64,000 nt of DNA from Terriglobia bacterium (GTDB lineage Bacteria; Acidobacteriota; Terriglobia; Bryobacterales; Bryobacteraceae), in assembly GCA_021324185.1 (NCBI GenBank), contig JAJPJN010000076.1, positions 1 through 64,000 on the forward strand, written 5' to 3'. Every line of letters begins with the position of its first letter. Within the stretch, counting starts at the first letter, position 1. Position numbers and translations under genes: made by a program. Shown here in pieces: positions 42,696 to 51,389 of the stretch. The notes beneath the pieces are model-generated. The model was not told the origin of the DNA. It made no database searches and saw nothing but the letters and a program-made list of their open reading frames with translations.

Positions 42696-43169
42696 ATGCC
42701 TTATCAAACGTTCCAAGGATCGCTTGATGCAACACGGCTGCGCATTGGCGTGGTGGTCAGCCGCTTCAACGAATTCATCACCGAACAACTTGCGAAAGGC
42801 GCGCTCGACACGCTCGAAAAACATGGCTGCGCGCACGAGAATATCCGCTTTGTGAAGGTACCGGGAGCCTGGGAATTACCCGTGGCCGCTAAAGCGCTGG
42901 CATCCACCTGCGACGCCGTTGTCGCTTTGGGCGCGGTGGTGCGCGGCGACACGCCGCACTTCGAATATGTAGCGGCCGGGGCCGCGGACGGATTGCAAAA
43001 GGTAAGTCTGGAGACCGGCGTGCCCATCGCTTTCGGCGTGCTGACCACCGATAACCTGCAACAGGCGATGGATCGTGCCGGCGGAAAAAGCGGCAACAAA
43101 GGATGCGAAGCCGCCGAAGCTGCCATTGAACTGGCGAACTTGTTGAAGCTGTTGAGAGGCAATATCTGA
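42696..43169 (+). CDS. ribH: 6,7-dimethyl-8-ribityllumazine synthase
   Basis: The 157-aa protein has the family motifs in order: RIGVVVSRFNEFITEQL, VPGAWELPVAAKAL, ALGAVVRGDTPHFEYVAAG (with the catalytic histidine) and FGVLTTDNLQQAMDRAGGKS. It condenses ribityl-aminouracil with dihydroxybutanone phosphate in riboflavin synthesis. nusB follows after 2 bp, the widespread ribH-nusB pair. Confidence 0.97.
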   Translation: MPYQTFQGSLDATRLRIGVVVSRFNEFITEQLAKGALDTLEKHGCAHENIRFVKVPGAWELPVAAKALASTCDAVVALGAVVRGDTPHFEYVAAGAADGLQKVSLETGVPIAFGVLTTDNLQQAMDRAGGKSGNKGCEAAEAAIELANLLKLLRGNI

Positions 43170-43171
43170 AT

Positions 43172-43600
43172 ATGGCCGCACGGCACAGATCACGCCGGCG
43201 CGCGCTGCAGATTCTATTCGAATGGGATCTGCGCGGCGAACCCGTGGACCGCGCAATCGCGCATTTTTACGACACGCTCTATTCCGAAGAGAGCCCAACC
43301 AAGCCTAAACCGGATCGCTTTATGGAGGAACTGGTGCGCGGGACGGTCGCCAGAGCCGCCGAAATCGATAGCAGGATCGAAGCCAAATCCGAACACTGGC
43401 GATTGGCGCGCATGCCCGTGGTCGACCGCAACATTCTGCGGCTGGCCATCTTCGAATTGGATCAGAATACCGTGCCCGCGCCCGTGATTATCGATGAAGC
43501 ACTCGGGTTGGCCCGGCAATTTTCAAGCGACGAATCGCTGGCTTTTATCAATGGCGTTCTGGATGCCATCCACCGGCAGGCGCTGGCAGCGCGGGGGTAA
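43172..43600 (+). CDS. nusB: Transcription antitermination factor NusB
   Basis: The 142-aa all-helical protein starts AARHRSRRRALQILFEWDLR, the arginine-rich RNA-contact helix of NusB. It has the late conserved segment APVIIDEALGLARQFSSDES and FINGVLDAIHR at the end. With NusE (S10) it binds boxA RNA to support rRNA transcription. It starts 2 bp after ribH and converges on mnmE with an 8-bp gap. Confidence 0.96.
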   Translation: MAARHRSRRRALQILFEWDLRGEPVDRAIAHFYDTLYSEESPTKPKPDRFMEELVRGTVARAAEIDSRIEAKSEHWRLARMPVVDRNILRLAIFELDQNTVPAPVIIDEALGLARQFSSDESLAFINGVLDAIHRQALAARG

Positions 43601-43608
43601 AAGAGGCG

Positions 43609-44952
43609 CTATTTACCAATGCAAAACATCGAAAATATACGATTCAGAATGTCGTCTGCCGTGGTCGCGCCGGTGACGGCATCGATCGGCCGCAGGGCAG
43701 CGTAAAGATCAAGCAGCAGCATTTCGTGCGGGATCTGAAATTCGACGGCGAGGCGCGCATTGCCCAGCGCCTCAGATGCTTCTCTCAGCAAAGCTTCGTG
43801 GCGAATGCTCGTGATACTGCCGCTTTCCGGTGCTGACAATCCTTCGGGTGCCAGGCGATGAACAATCGCCTCGCGCAATTTCTCGATCCCTTGTCCGGTT
43901 ATTGCAGATACGGGCAGGAAATCGCCGTCCCCGAGAACCCCCAGGTCCGCCTTGTTGCCGATTAACAACGGGCGCAGCGGCTCCAGTTTTTCCATCAGCA
44001 CGCGATCCGCGTAGGCCAGCGGTTCGGAGATATCCACGACCAGCAGCGTAAGATCGGCATCTGCCATGGCTTGATAGCTGCGTTCGATCCCGAATTTTTC
44101 TACCAGGTCGCTGGCTTCCCGAATGCCCGCAGTATCGACTAATTTCAGCGGTATTCCCGCGATTGTGGTCGCCTCCGAAACGGTATCGCGCGTGGTTCCC
44201 GGAATATGCGTCACAATAGCGCGGTCTTGCTCCAGCAGGCGATTGAACAAACTGCTCTTACCCACATTGGGGCGGCCGGCAACGGCTAGCGTGAAGCCTT
44301 GAAACACCAGCCTGCCGGTTGAAAAGCTCGCTATCAATTGTCGAAGCGCGCTTTCTATTGGCTTCAACCGTCGCAGAATCTCATCCGGGGCTGCCACAGT
44401 GATGTCGTCTTCCGCGAAATCGATACCGGCTTCAAGCAGCGAGATCAGCTCCAGCAGTTGCTCCTTTATCGGCGCGATCCGGCGCGAAACCGATCCTTCC
44501 ATCTGCTGGGCGGCGACACGGGCCTGATACAACGTAGTGGCCTCGATGAGTTCACGCACCGCTTCGGCCTGCGGCAAATCGATCCGGCCATTGGCGTATG
44601 CACGCAGCGTAAACTCGCCCGGCTCGGCGATACGGGCGCCTTGCTCTACTGCTCGTTCCAGACAAAAGCGCAGTACCACCGGCGAGCCGTGACAGGTGAT
44701 CTCGATTACGTCATCGGCGGTGTACGAATGCGGAGCTTCGAAGAACGCAACAACAACCTGATCGATTATGGCCCCACTGGCATCAACTAATTCGGCAAAT
44801 TGATTACCCCAACTGCGCCAGCGCGGGCCTCTGGAGAAGCGCAAAATGCTTTCTGCAATATGGCGGCTCTCCCTACCGGAGAGGCGAACCGTGCCCAGGC
44901 CGCCGCGGCCCATCGGTGTGGCAATCGCGACAATGGTGTCGCGCAGATTCAT
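43609..44952 (-). CDS. mnmE: tRNA uridine-5-carboxymethylaminomethyl modification GTPase MnmE
   Basis: The 447-aa protein has the N-terminal formyl-THF-binding domain ([20 protein letters not shown]), a helical domain, and an inserted G domain with [22 protein letters not shown] and IGNKADLG. It ends with the invariant CIGK tail (FCIGK), whose cysteine is functionally needed. With MnmG it modifies the wobble uridine of certain tRNAs. It is the last gene of the rpmH-rnpA-yidD-yidC-khpB-mnmE run. Confidence 0.97.
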   Translation of the reverse strand: MNLRDTIVAIATPMGRGGLGTVRLSGRESRHIAESILRFSRGPRWRSWGNQFAELVDASGAIIDQVVVAFFEAPHSYTADDVIEITCHGSPVVLRFCLERAVEQGARIAEPGEFTLRAYANGRIDLPQAEAVRELIEATTLYQARVAAQQMEGSVSRRIAPIKEQLLELISLLEAGIDFAEDDITVAAPDEILRRLKPIESALRQLIASFSTGRLVFQGFTLAVAGRPNVGKSSLFNRLLEQDRAIVTHIPGTTRDTVSEATTIAGIPLKLVDTAGIREASDLVEKFGIERSYQAMADADLTLLVVDISEPLAYADRVLMEKLEPLRPLLIGNKADLGVLGDGDFLPVSAITGQGIEKLREAIVHRLAPEGLSAPESGSITSIRHEALLREASEALGNARLAVEFQIPHEMLLLDLYAALRPIDAVTGATTADDILNRIFSMFCIGK

Positions 44953-44961
44953 TTCGCGGAA

Positions 44962-45612
44962 CTATCTTGGACCGCGTCCGCGCGGCGGGCGATTGCCCGG
45001 ACCGGGTCCGCGGCCATGGCCTTCGCGTCGTCCTTCATGCCGGCCCGTGCGCCCGTTTCCGTGCCCCTGCGGCCGGCCCCCGCGATGTGGCCCGCGTGGA
45101 AGCGGAGGCGCGGGCGGCGTTGGCATATCGGCGGGAATCACTACTACCGCACGCGCCGGGCCGACGCCGACGCTCTCGCTGCGTAGGTCCTTTTCATCTC
45201 GCAGTGCTAGATGAATCACGCGGCGCTCGCGGCTGCTCATCGGATTGAAGTGAAACGGCACGCGCGTCTTCTTCACTTTATCGGCTGCCGCCAACGCGCT
45301 CAGGCGAAGTTCTTCCACCCGCAGCATCCGGTAATCGTTCGCATCGAATGAGATCAGCGAATGATCTTCGGGCGGAATCCGCAGAGCTTCCATCGTGAGA
45401 TGCTCCAGCGCCAGCAGCAGCTCGGCGCGATTTTCAAGCAGCAGGTCCACATCCGGACCGGCAAACAGCACCGTCACTTCTGGGTTTTCCACTTCCGGAT
45501 GCCGGCTTTCGGACGTGCGCACTTCATACGACAATTCGAATCCCGCGTCATCAATCAGCGGTTGCAGAAATTCGTCGATTTTTGGCCGCAGCGATTCAAC
45601 AGTATATTTCAT
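44962..45612 (-). CDS. khpB: RNA-binding protein KhpB (Jag), KH + R3H domains with Gly/Arg-rich tail
   Basis: The 216-aa protein has a degenerate Jag-N/KH region (EVTVLFAGPDVDLLLENRAE, LLLALEHLTMEAL) and an R3H domain with FHFNPMSSRERRVIHLALRD at about 120-140. The last about 55 residues are low-complexity, full of G, R, P and H (PRGPHRGGRPQGHGNG), and resemble an RGG-type RNA-binding or disordered tail. It lies 6 bp after yidC, the standard place. It probably binds RNA in the cytoplasm. Confidence 0.9.
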   Translation of the reverse strand: MKYTVESLRPKIDEFLQPLIDDAGFELSYEVRTSESRHPEVENPEVTVLFAGPDVDLLLENRAELLLALEHLTMEALRIPPEDHSLISFDANDYRMLRVEELRLSALAAADKVKKTRVPFHFNPMSSRERRVIHLALRDEKDLRSESVGVGPARAVVVIPADMPTPPAPPLPRGPHRGGRPQGHGNGRTGRHEGRREGHGRGPGPGNRPPRGRGPR

Positions 45613-45618
45613 GCAAGT

Positions 45619-47376
45619 CTATCTCTTCACCGTCTTCTTGACCGGGGCTTTGCTCACCGGAGCCGGAGTTGCCGGTGCAGGAGTAGGCATGAATCTGTTG
45701 ATGATGAGCTGAAATGCGATTCCAACCACGTTGCCGGTCAACCAATATAGTACAAGTCCTGCAGACGCGTAATAGAACATGAAGCCGAACAATAGCGGCA
45801 TCAGCATCATCATGCGCTGCTGGTTGGGATCAACCCCCGCCGTCGGTGTCAGCCGTTGCGTGAAGAATTGAGTGGCGATCAGGATGATCGGCAGAATATG
45901 TATCGGCAGCGCTTCGGGCGAGGAAAGATCCGGCACCCAAAGCCAGGGGGCGTGCCGCAGCTCGATCGCAATCGCGAGTACGCGATAGAAGGCGTAGAAA
46001 AACGGTAGCTGGATCAGCATCGGCAGGCAGCCGCCGACCGGGTTCACGCCCTCGCGCTTGTAAAGATCCATGATCTCCTGGTTCTGTTCGGCCTTGCGGG
46101 GATCATTCAGCTTGATGTTCTTGTACTTGGCGTTGATCGCCTGAATTTGCGGCTGCAGACGCTGCATTTTGCGAGCCGATTTCAGGCTCGAGATGCGCAA
46201 CGGGAACAAGGCCAGGTTAATGATCAGCGTGACAACGATGATGGCCCAGCCGTAATTGTTCGTCCAGTGATCGTTGGTCCAGTTCAACCAAACGAATAAT
46301 GGCTTGGCGATTACGCCGAAGAAGCCCCAATCCACAATTTGCGTGAGTTTCGGGTTCACCTGCTTCAGGATGTCTATATCTTTAGGACCGACGAAGAGCG
46401 CGAAATCGTTTTGCGCCCCGGTAGAAAGTCCCGCGCCAATAAACGCGGCGGGCTTTTCTTCTCCCGGAATTTTCAACTCATCGCTGTACGTCCGCACCTC
46501 AAGCGAACCGTTGTCCGGCGGCAGCGCGACCGCGGCGAAGAAGTTGTCTTCCAGGCCCCCGAATGTATAGCTGCCCGTATCCGTAATCGGCCCGTTCTTG
46601 GCGTCTTTCGTGCTTTTCCGGATCAGCTTCCCGGCCGCGCCGTCATACCAGATCGTGTGTTCGTATCCCGATGCGTTGTGGACCGCAAAATCACCGAACC
46701 CTCCACGCCACATCAACAGACTTGGCGCCGGCGTGTTGTTCACCACTACCTGCGATTTCACATTGACGAGATAGCTGTCTTTGGCGAACTGAAACGATTT
46801 ATGGATGGTCACCTTCCCATCCGAATACGCGTAATCGACAGCCAAGCCGTTCGACGCAGTCTGCGCTTGATACAGCACGGAGTTCGGGTCAACATCCAGC
46901 CGCTGGCCGGTGACTTCAATGGTGAACGGCAATGGGCATGGCTGCCCGTTTGCCAGCGTCAACGGGTTGCCTTTGTTGTCCAAATGAATGAGTTGGAGAG
47001 GCTTCCCCGTGTTGTCTGTGTATTTTTTCAGTACCCAGCTTTTGACCGCAGCGCCCTGGTTCGTGAACACGATCCGATACACGTCGGTGTCAATCGTGGT
47101 CGTCGCTACGGAGGTTGCTTGAATCTGTCCGGCAGGAACCGCAGTTGCCGTATTTGCAACCGCATTCGTTTGCGGAGCAGTGGTCGCGGTGGCAGCGGGC
47201 TTCTGCGCGAGTTGCGCGGCAGCCTTATGATTTACCGGAGCCACCGGCTTTGGTCCCGGCGCTGTTTTAAAAAGATACTGCGAGGCGATTAGCACCAGCA
47301 TCATCAGCGCCAGTGCGATGGGAAGTCGCTTTTCGAGCGAGGGCGGCTGGGACGCGCCGCCGGGATTATTCGGCAT
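45619..47376 (-). CDS. yidC: Membrane protein insertase YidC
   Basis: The 585-aa protein is the long Gram-negative form: an N-terminal helix (LPIALALMMLVLIASQYLF), an A/T/V-rich linker, a large periplasmic beta domain (about 80-350), then the conserved five-helix core with NYGWAIIVVTLIINLALFPL, the cytoplasmic hairpin (KMQRLQPQIQAINAKYKN) and GCLPMLIQLPFFYAFYRVL. It inserts and folds inner-membrane proteins, alone or with Sec. It ends PVSKAPVKKTVKR, a basic ribosome-facing tail. Confidence 0.97.
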   Translation of the reverse strand: MPNNPGGASQPPSLEKRLPIALALMMLVLIASQYLFKTAPGPKPVAPVNHKAAAQLAQKPAATATTAPQTNAVANTATAVPAGQIQATSVATTTIDTDVYRIVFTNQGAAVKSWVLKKYTDNTGKPLQLIHLDNKGNPLTLANGQPCPLPFTIEVTGQRLDVDPNSVLYQAQTASNGLAVDYAYSDGKVTIHKSFQFAKDSYLVNVKSQVVVNNTPAPSLLMWRGGFGDFAVHNASGYEHTIWYDGAAGKLIRKSTKDAKNGPITDTGSYTFGGLEDNFFAAVALPPDNGSLEVRTYSDELKIPGEEKPAAFIGAGLSTGAQNDFALFVGPKDIDILKQVNPKLTQIVDWGFFGVIAKPLFVWLNWTNDHWTNNYGWAIIVVTLIINLALFPLRISSLKSARKMQRLQPQIQAINAKYKNIKLNDPRKAEQNQEIMDLYKREGVNPVGGCLPMLIQLPFFYAFYRVLAIAIELRHAPWLWVPDLSSPEALPIHILPIILIATQFFTQRLTPTAGVDPNQQRMMMLMPLLFGFMFYYASAGLVLYWLTGNVVGIAFQLIINRFMPTPAPATPAPVSKAPVKKTVKR

Positions 47377-47397
47377 AAAGAGATCTCATTTCAATCT

Positions 47398-47607
47398 TCA
47401 GCGGACAGGATCATAGCCGCCGGCGCGAAAGGGATGGCAGCGGCCTAACCGCTTTACGCCCATCCAAATCCCTTTAAGAACGCCATATTTCGCGACTGCG
47501 TCGAGCATGTACTCTGAGCAAGTGGGGTAAAAGCGGCAAGCAGAGGGCAGCAGCGGCGAGACAAACCGCTTATACCCGCGCAGCGCTATCATTACGATTC
47601 TTTGCAT
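47398..47607 (-). CDS. yidD: Membrane protein insertion efficiency factor YidD
   Basis: I start it at ATG 47607 (MQRIVMIALRGYKRFVSPLL), giving 69 aa. The family signature is clear: ACRFYPTCSEYMLDAVAKYG with its two cysteines, and a GRCHPFRAGGYDPV end. It is an amphipathic membrane-bound helper of YidC. Its start overlaps the 3' end of rnpA by 16 bp, as in many bacteria. Confidence 0.95.
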   Translation of the reverse strand: MQRIVMIALRGYKRFVSPLLPSACRFYPTCSEYMLDAVAKYGVLKGIWMGVKRLGRCHPFRAGGYDPVR

Positions 47608-47933
47608 CGCGCGAACACCCGGCCAATTTCGCGGCATAGCTCCTCAAACGGCGCATCCAAAACATTACGTCTGGGATTAAAGACGATCGCATAACCTTCC
47701 GGGATCCGGTCCAGTTGACTGCGCACGGCCTCCCGCATGCGGCGCTTCACTCGATTGCGGGCAACAGCCTTGCCGATAGCCCTCGGCACCGTAAATCCGA
47801 AGCGTGAGCTTTCCGCCGGGTCCTCCAAACGAAGAGCAAAGGCGGCAAAATAGCGGCTGGTCATGCGAACACCGCTTTCGTAAACAGCGCGGAATTCAGA
47901 CGAACGCCGGATTCGCTTCGTCGCAGGAAGCAA
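47592..47933 (-). CDS. rnpA: Ribonuclease P protein component
   Basis: The 113-aa basic protein starts LPATKRIRRSSEFRAVYESG and carries the RNR signature AVARNRVKRRMREAVR at about 57-72, which contacts the P RNA. It is the protein part of RNase P, which cuts the 5' leader of pre-tRNAs. The gene begins 27 bp after the rpmH stop. The rnpB RNA gene is not in the window. Confidence 0.96.
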   Translation of the reverse strand: MLPATKRIRRSSEFRAVYESGVRMTSRYFAAFALRLEDPAESSRFGFTVPRAIGKAVARNRVKRRMREAVRSQLDRIPEGYAIVFNPRRNVLDAPFEELCREIGRVFARCKES

Positions 47934-47960
47934 GAGCGGAACAAAGCTGTTTGCGGCTGC

Positions 47961-48125
47961 TTACAGGCCGCGAACAGCGCGCTCGTCGCTTACCGTCAGC
48001 TTATGGCGGCCTTTGGCGCGGCGGCGAGCCAGCACCGCCCGCCCATCGGCGGTCTTCATGCGTACCCGGAAGCCGTGGGTCTTGGCCCGGTGGCGATTAT
48101 TCGGCTGAAACGTACGTTTTGGCAT
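47961..48125 (-). CDS. rpmH: 50S ribosomal protein L34
   Basis: Read directly from the reverse strand: ATG at 48125, TAA at 47961, 54 codons. It starts [20 protein letters not shown] and contains [20 protein letters not shown], which is diagnostic of L34. The tail ([13 protein letters not shown]) is about eight residues longer than the 44-46 aa of the E. coli protein. First gene of the rpmH-to-mnmE run; a promoter candidate lies about 130 nt upstream. Confidence 0.97.
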   Translation of the reverse strand: MPKRTFQPNNRHRAKTHGFRVRMKTADGRAVLARRRAKGRHKLTVSDERAVRGL

Positions 48126-48208
48126 AGCGGATCTTGCTTTCTGTTTTTAATTACGTGGGAACGGTACCAGATTCGCCATCCACCAGGCGTGCAGGCGGAG
48201 CGGCAATT

Positions 48209-48279
48209 GTGCGCAGGCGCACTTCGGCTAATACACTGAACCCAAGTAACCAGTATAGGGCATCCCGGAAGCGGAGCAA
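48209..48279 (-). promoter_or_regulatory. Candidate rpmH promoter and downstream palindrome
   Basis: On the minus strand TTGCTC (48274-48279), 16-nt spacer, TATACT (48252-48257) form a fair sigma-70-type promoter, leading to a leader of about 120 nt before rpmH. In that leader is the palindrome GTGCGC-AG-GCGCAC (48209-48222), which could be an RNA hairpin or a protein site. The rest of the 215-bp gap to the methyltransferase holds nothing I can name. Confidence 0.42.
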
Positions 48280-48340
48280 GGCTAAATCCCATTTGGCGCT
48301 AACGGGAAAGGCGGCCAACCCCATAGGCAACGCGCCCTCA

Positions 48341-49093
48341 CTATAACCTGCAACGGAAGAAAACCCGCCCGAGCCCGAGTTCGGAGTTCATACCCGCCTC
48401 CGCTGCCCCAATCGCTTCTGTATGCGAAAAGCCTGCCTCACTTAGCGCCAGCAAAATGTCCGGCTGCAGATAACAGCGCTCCGCCACCACGCTGCGATGC
48501 TGCCGCCATAGATTACCGGGCAGCGGCGCCTTGCTAAACCAGATCAACTCCGTCTCAGCCAGGTGTGTGTCTGTATCGTATTCGCCGCGCACCAGCGTCA
48601 CGTTCACATCGTCCACAGTGACTGACCAGCGGTGCAGATCGGCCGAATACGCCTCCTCCAGATTCATGTCAAACACAAACAGGCCTTTCGCCGCCAGCAC
48701 GTCTTTGACCCGCGCGAATACTGTTCCCAGCTCTTCGAGAGTGAGGATGTGGTTCAAAGAGTCGAACGTCGAAAGGACCGCATCGAATCTCTCATCCAGA
48801 TGCAGCCGCCGGGCATCCTGAACGCGAAAATCTGCGCCCGCAAAATCCCGCCGCGCCTGTTCAATCAAGGGGGCCGACGCATCCACTCCCGTCACCTCAT
48901 ACCCGCGCGCCAGCAGTTCCTTTGTGACGTGGCCGGAGCCGCAACAAAGATCGAGAACCTTGGCCCCGGCAGCAACTTGCGAAAAGAACAAGCGCTCCAG
49001 CGCAGGCAGCGCCGCCGGCAGATACCAATCGTTCCAAAGCCTGTGGTACATCCCGGCGATTTCGTCGTATGGAGAGTCGCTTTCGATAGCCAC
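48341..49093 (-). CDS. Class I SAM-dependent methyltransferase
   Basis: The 250-aa protein has motif I AKVLDLCCGSGHVTKELLA near residue 41, an acidic end of strand 2 (VTGVDASAPLIEQAR), and VQDARRLHLDERFDAVLSTF for motifs II/III. The C-terminal half is a beta-rich part typical of small-molecule methyltransferases. The first residues SPYDEIAGMYHRLWNDWYLP are common in this Methyltransf_25 group. The substrate is unknown. Its start shares one base with the GH28 stop, suggesting co-transcription. Confidence 0.88.
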   Translation of the reverse strand: MAIESDSPYDEIAGMYHRLWNDWYLPAALPALERLFFSQVAAGAKVLDLCCGSGHVTKELLARGYEVTGVDASAPLIEQARRDFAGADFRVQDARRLHLDERFDAVLSTFDSLNHILTLEELGTVFARVKDVLAAKGLFVFDMNLEEAYSADLHRWSVTVDDVNVTLVRGEYDTDTHLAETELIWFSKAPLPGNLWRQHRSVVAERCYLQPDILLALSEAGFSHTEAIGAAEAGMNSELGLGRVFFRCRL

Positions 49094-50490
49094 TAACTTA
49101 TAGAAGTCGTCTTCTGGCGGTCGGGATGAGCCGCGTGCCCTTTCAACTGTTCAATATCCAGATGCCTCACATCGCGCGCCTCAACCGCATAGGAAAAATA
49201 GTCGGGAATATTTTTTCCCCACGCCACGCTGCAGTTTCGCAGTGTCACCTGGTCGGCGTAGCTGATATAAAACCCGGGCGTTCCCCGAAACTCCACATCG
49301 CGTTGCGCCGACGTGGGGCGATTATCGAACATGCCGCCGGGATAATTCGTCCAGCGGTCGAGCGTGATCGCTACGTCCTCAAGCACAACATCTCGAATGC
49401 GGCTCGCCAGGCTGCCGGAAATGCGCACGCTGTTCTCGGATTTCGCAGTGATTTTGCTTACGTGCACTCCATGTAGATGCCCGATTTTGCCGCCCGCCGT
49501 GCGTGGAATGGCTGTAAAGGAAATCGCTTCGCCGCGCCCCCACCACGGTTCCGCAAAGTAGCGCGAGGTCAGCTTAATGTTATGAAACTCGATGGTCGAA
49601 ATGCTGCCCTCATCGCGTAACTGAATCGATAAGCCCCGCGAGCTGTTGCGAATTTCGCAATTCTCCATCCGCACGTCGCGAATGTCCCCCACCGTTTCAG
49701 TCCCGATCTTCAAACCCGCATCCTGAGTATCGATCACGCAATCGCGCACGATGATGTTTTGCGTTATGCCGTAATTCCTAGGTTGGCGGCTGCTCTTGAT
49801 CACAATGGCATCATCGCCGCACACGATATGGCACCTCCGAATCACAACATTGCGGCAATGATCGGGATCGATGCCGTCACAATTAGGCACGTTCAGCAGA
49901 TTGCGGATCTTGATGTTATCCACCAGCACGCGATCGCAGCCGAGCATGTGAAGACCCCAGTAAGGCGCCTGGCCGAACGTGATGTCGCGAATCTGCAGAT
50001 CACGGCAGCCGGTGAGCACAAAAATTTTCGGCCGCCATTCGCGCGGGATCCAAATCTCCCGCGCGTCGTCGTAGCGGGTCATAAATTCCGTTGCGCGTCC
50101 GTTGATGCTGCCGCTTCCCGAGATCGTGAGATTATGCGCGCCGTTGGCCGCAATCAGCGCCCCACCGCGATAATCCTCGCGCTGCGTGCTTGCCATCAGC
50201 TCGGCTTTGTCGGCGATATGAAAGTCGATGTTGCTTTTCAGTTCAATGCTGCCGATCAGATATTTGTGCGGACCGCGTACCAGCACCTGAGCGGCGCTAC
50301 CGGAAGCGGCGGCCGCATCAATCGTTTTCTGAAACGCCGCGGTGTCGAGCGTGGCGCCGTCTCCAACAGCGCCATAGCTAAGAACGTCGAACACGCGCGC
50401 GCCCTGTTGGCCGCGCTGTGCCGTCGCCATGGCCGGTATCAGGGAGGCCGCTGATAAAAAAAACCGGCGAGTGATTTGAGTGCGTGACAT
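49093..50490 (-). CDS. Glycoside hydrolase family 28 (polygalacturonase-like), Tat-exported
   Basis: The 465-aa protein opens with a twin-arginine signal (ITRRFFLSAASLIPAMATA), so the ATG at 50490 is well placed. The body starts FDVLSYGAVGDGATLDTAAF, the usual beta-helix entry. GH28 active-site features are NCDGIDPDHCRNVVIRRCHI and CGDDAIVIKS (the D and DD acids), and GLKIGTE in the place of the RIK motif. It probably cuts pectin or related uronides outside the cytoplasm. The start lies only 6 nt after the tRNA-Arg 3' end, and no ribosome-binding site is visible. Confidence 0.9.
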   Translation of the reverse strand: MSRTQITRRFFLSAASLIPAMATAQRGQQGARVFDVLSYGAVGDGATLDTAAFQKTIDAAAASGSAAQVLVRGPHKYLIGSIELKSNIDFHIADKAELMASTQREDYRGGALIAANGAHNLTISGSGSINGRATEFMTRYDDAREIWIPREWRPKIFVLTGCRDLQIRDITFGQAPYWGLHMLGCDRVLVDNIKIRNLLNVPNCDGIDPDHCRNVVIRRCHIVCGDDAIVIKSSRQPRNYGITQNIIVRDCVIDTQDAGLKIGTETVGDIRDVRMENCEIRNSSRGLSIQLRDEGSISTIEFHNIKLTSRYFAEPWWGRGEAISFTAIPRTAGGKIGHLHGVHVSKITAKSENSVRISGSLASRIRDVVLEDVAITLDRWTNYPGGMFDNRPTSAQRDVEFRGTPGFYISYADQVTLRNCSVAWGKNIPDYFSYAVEARDVRHLDIEQLKGHAAHPDRQKTTSIS

Positions 50491-50496
50491 GCAGGA

Positions 50497-50573
50497 TGGT
50501 AGGGACGAGCAGATTCGAACTGCTGACCTGCCGCTTAGGAGGCGGCCGCTCTATCCATCTGAGCTACGTCCCC
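50497..50573 (-). tRNA. tRNA-Arg (CCT anticodon)
   Basis: The reverse strand folds as a 77-nt tRNA. The acceptor GGGGACG pairs with CGTCCCT (first pair G-U), then discriminator A and an encoded CCA (50497-50499). The D arm has AGCTCAGATGGATAGAGC. The anticodon stem GCCGC/GCGGC holds loop CTCCTAA, giving CCT. The T arm is CAGCAG-TTCGAAT-CTGCTC. It reads AGG codons. Confidence 0.96.
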
Positions 50574-50631
50574 GCAATTTATATGTTCCCCCTGTGCGCT
50601 CCTTCGCAGTCTAGCAGTGACAATATAAGAC

Positions 50632-51384
50632 GTGATTGAGACCGGGCTCAAAGACAAAATTGTCATCGTGACAGGTGCTGCGGCCGGCATCGGCAAGGCA
50701 ACGGCACAGCGATTCGCCGCAGAAGGCGCGCGCGTGGCCTGCTGGGATCTGAAGCCAGGCGAGGCTCCGGCAAACGGCCTGTTTCAAGCCGTAAATGTCG
50801 CTGACTCATCCGCCGTCGATGCTGCCGTCAAAGAAGTGGCGGAACGCCTCGGCACACCCTACGTGCTGGTCAATAACGCCGGCATTCTGCGCGATGGGCA
50901 GCTCGTCAAATATAAGGATGGCGCAGTGGCCGGTCTCATGAGCGACGAGCAGTTCGATTCACTCATCTCCGTCAACCTGAAGGGCGTCTTTCACTGCACG
51001 CGCGCCGTCGCGCCGCATATGATTCAGGCCGGAGGCGGCGTTATCTTGAACGCCTCCAGCGTCGTCGGCATCTACGGCAACTTCGGCCAGACGAATTACG
51101 TGGCTGCCAAAGCCGGAGTCATCGGCATGACGAAGGTGTGGGCGCGCGAGCTCGGCAGATACAAAATTCGCGTGAATGCAGTAGCCCCCGGATACATCGC
51201 CACGGATATGACAAAGCAAATGCCGGAGAAAATTTTGCAGACCATGCGCGACCACACGCCCTTGGGCCGCTTGGGCCAGCCCGAAGATATTGCAAATGCT
51301 TACCTGTGGCTTGCCTCCGACGCGGCGTCTTTTGTCACCGGCGCCGTGCTGAGCGTCGATGGCGGCGTAGTGCCGGGCACATAG
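50632..51384 (+). CDS. SDR-family oxidoreductase (3-oxoacyl-ACP reductase FabG-like)
   Basis: The GTG at 50632 opens a 250-aa classical SDR: NAD(P) motif VTGAAAGIGKA at 14-24, VLVNNAGILRDG near 85, catalytic serine in NASSVVGIYG, and the Y-x-x-x-K pair in NYVAAKAGVIG. ATDMTKQMPEKI and GAVLSVDGGVVPGT end it as in FabG. It reduces or oxidises a keto/hydroxy acyl group or similar. The FAD monooxygenase gene follows after 5 bp, so the pair may serve one catabolic or secondary pathway and not core fatty-acid synthesis. Confidence 0.92.
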   Translation: MIETGLKDKIVIVTGAAAGIGKATAQRFAAEGARVACWDLKPGEAPANGLFQAVNVADSSAVDAAVKEVAERLGTPYVLVNNAGILRDGQLVKYKDGAVAGLMSDEQFDSLISVNLKGVFHCTRAVAPHMIQAGGGVILNASSVVGIYGNFGQTNYVAAKAGVIGMTKVWARELGRYKIRVNAVAPGYIATDMTKQMPEKILQTMRDHTPLGRLGQPEDIANAYLWLASDAASFVTGAVLSVDGGVVPGT

Positions 51385-51389
51385 ATTTC

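Noticed and set aside
46339-47292. 317-aa open frame antisense to yidC
   Set aside because: It lies wholly inside yidC and shows arginine-rich shadow composition.
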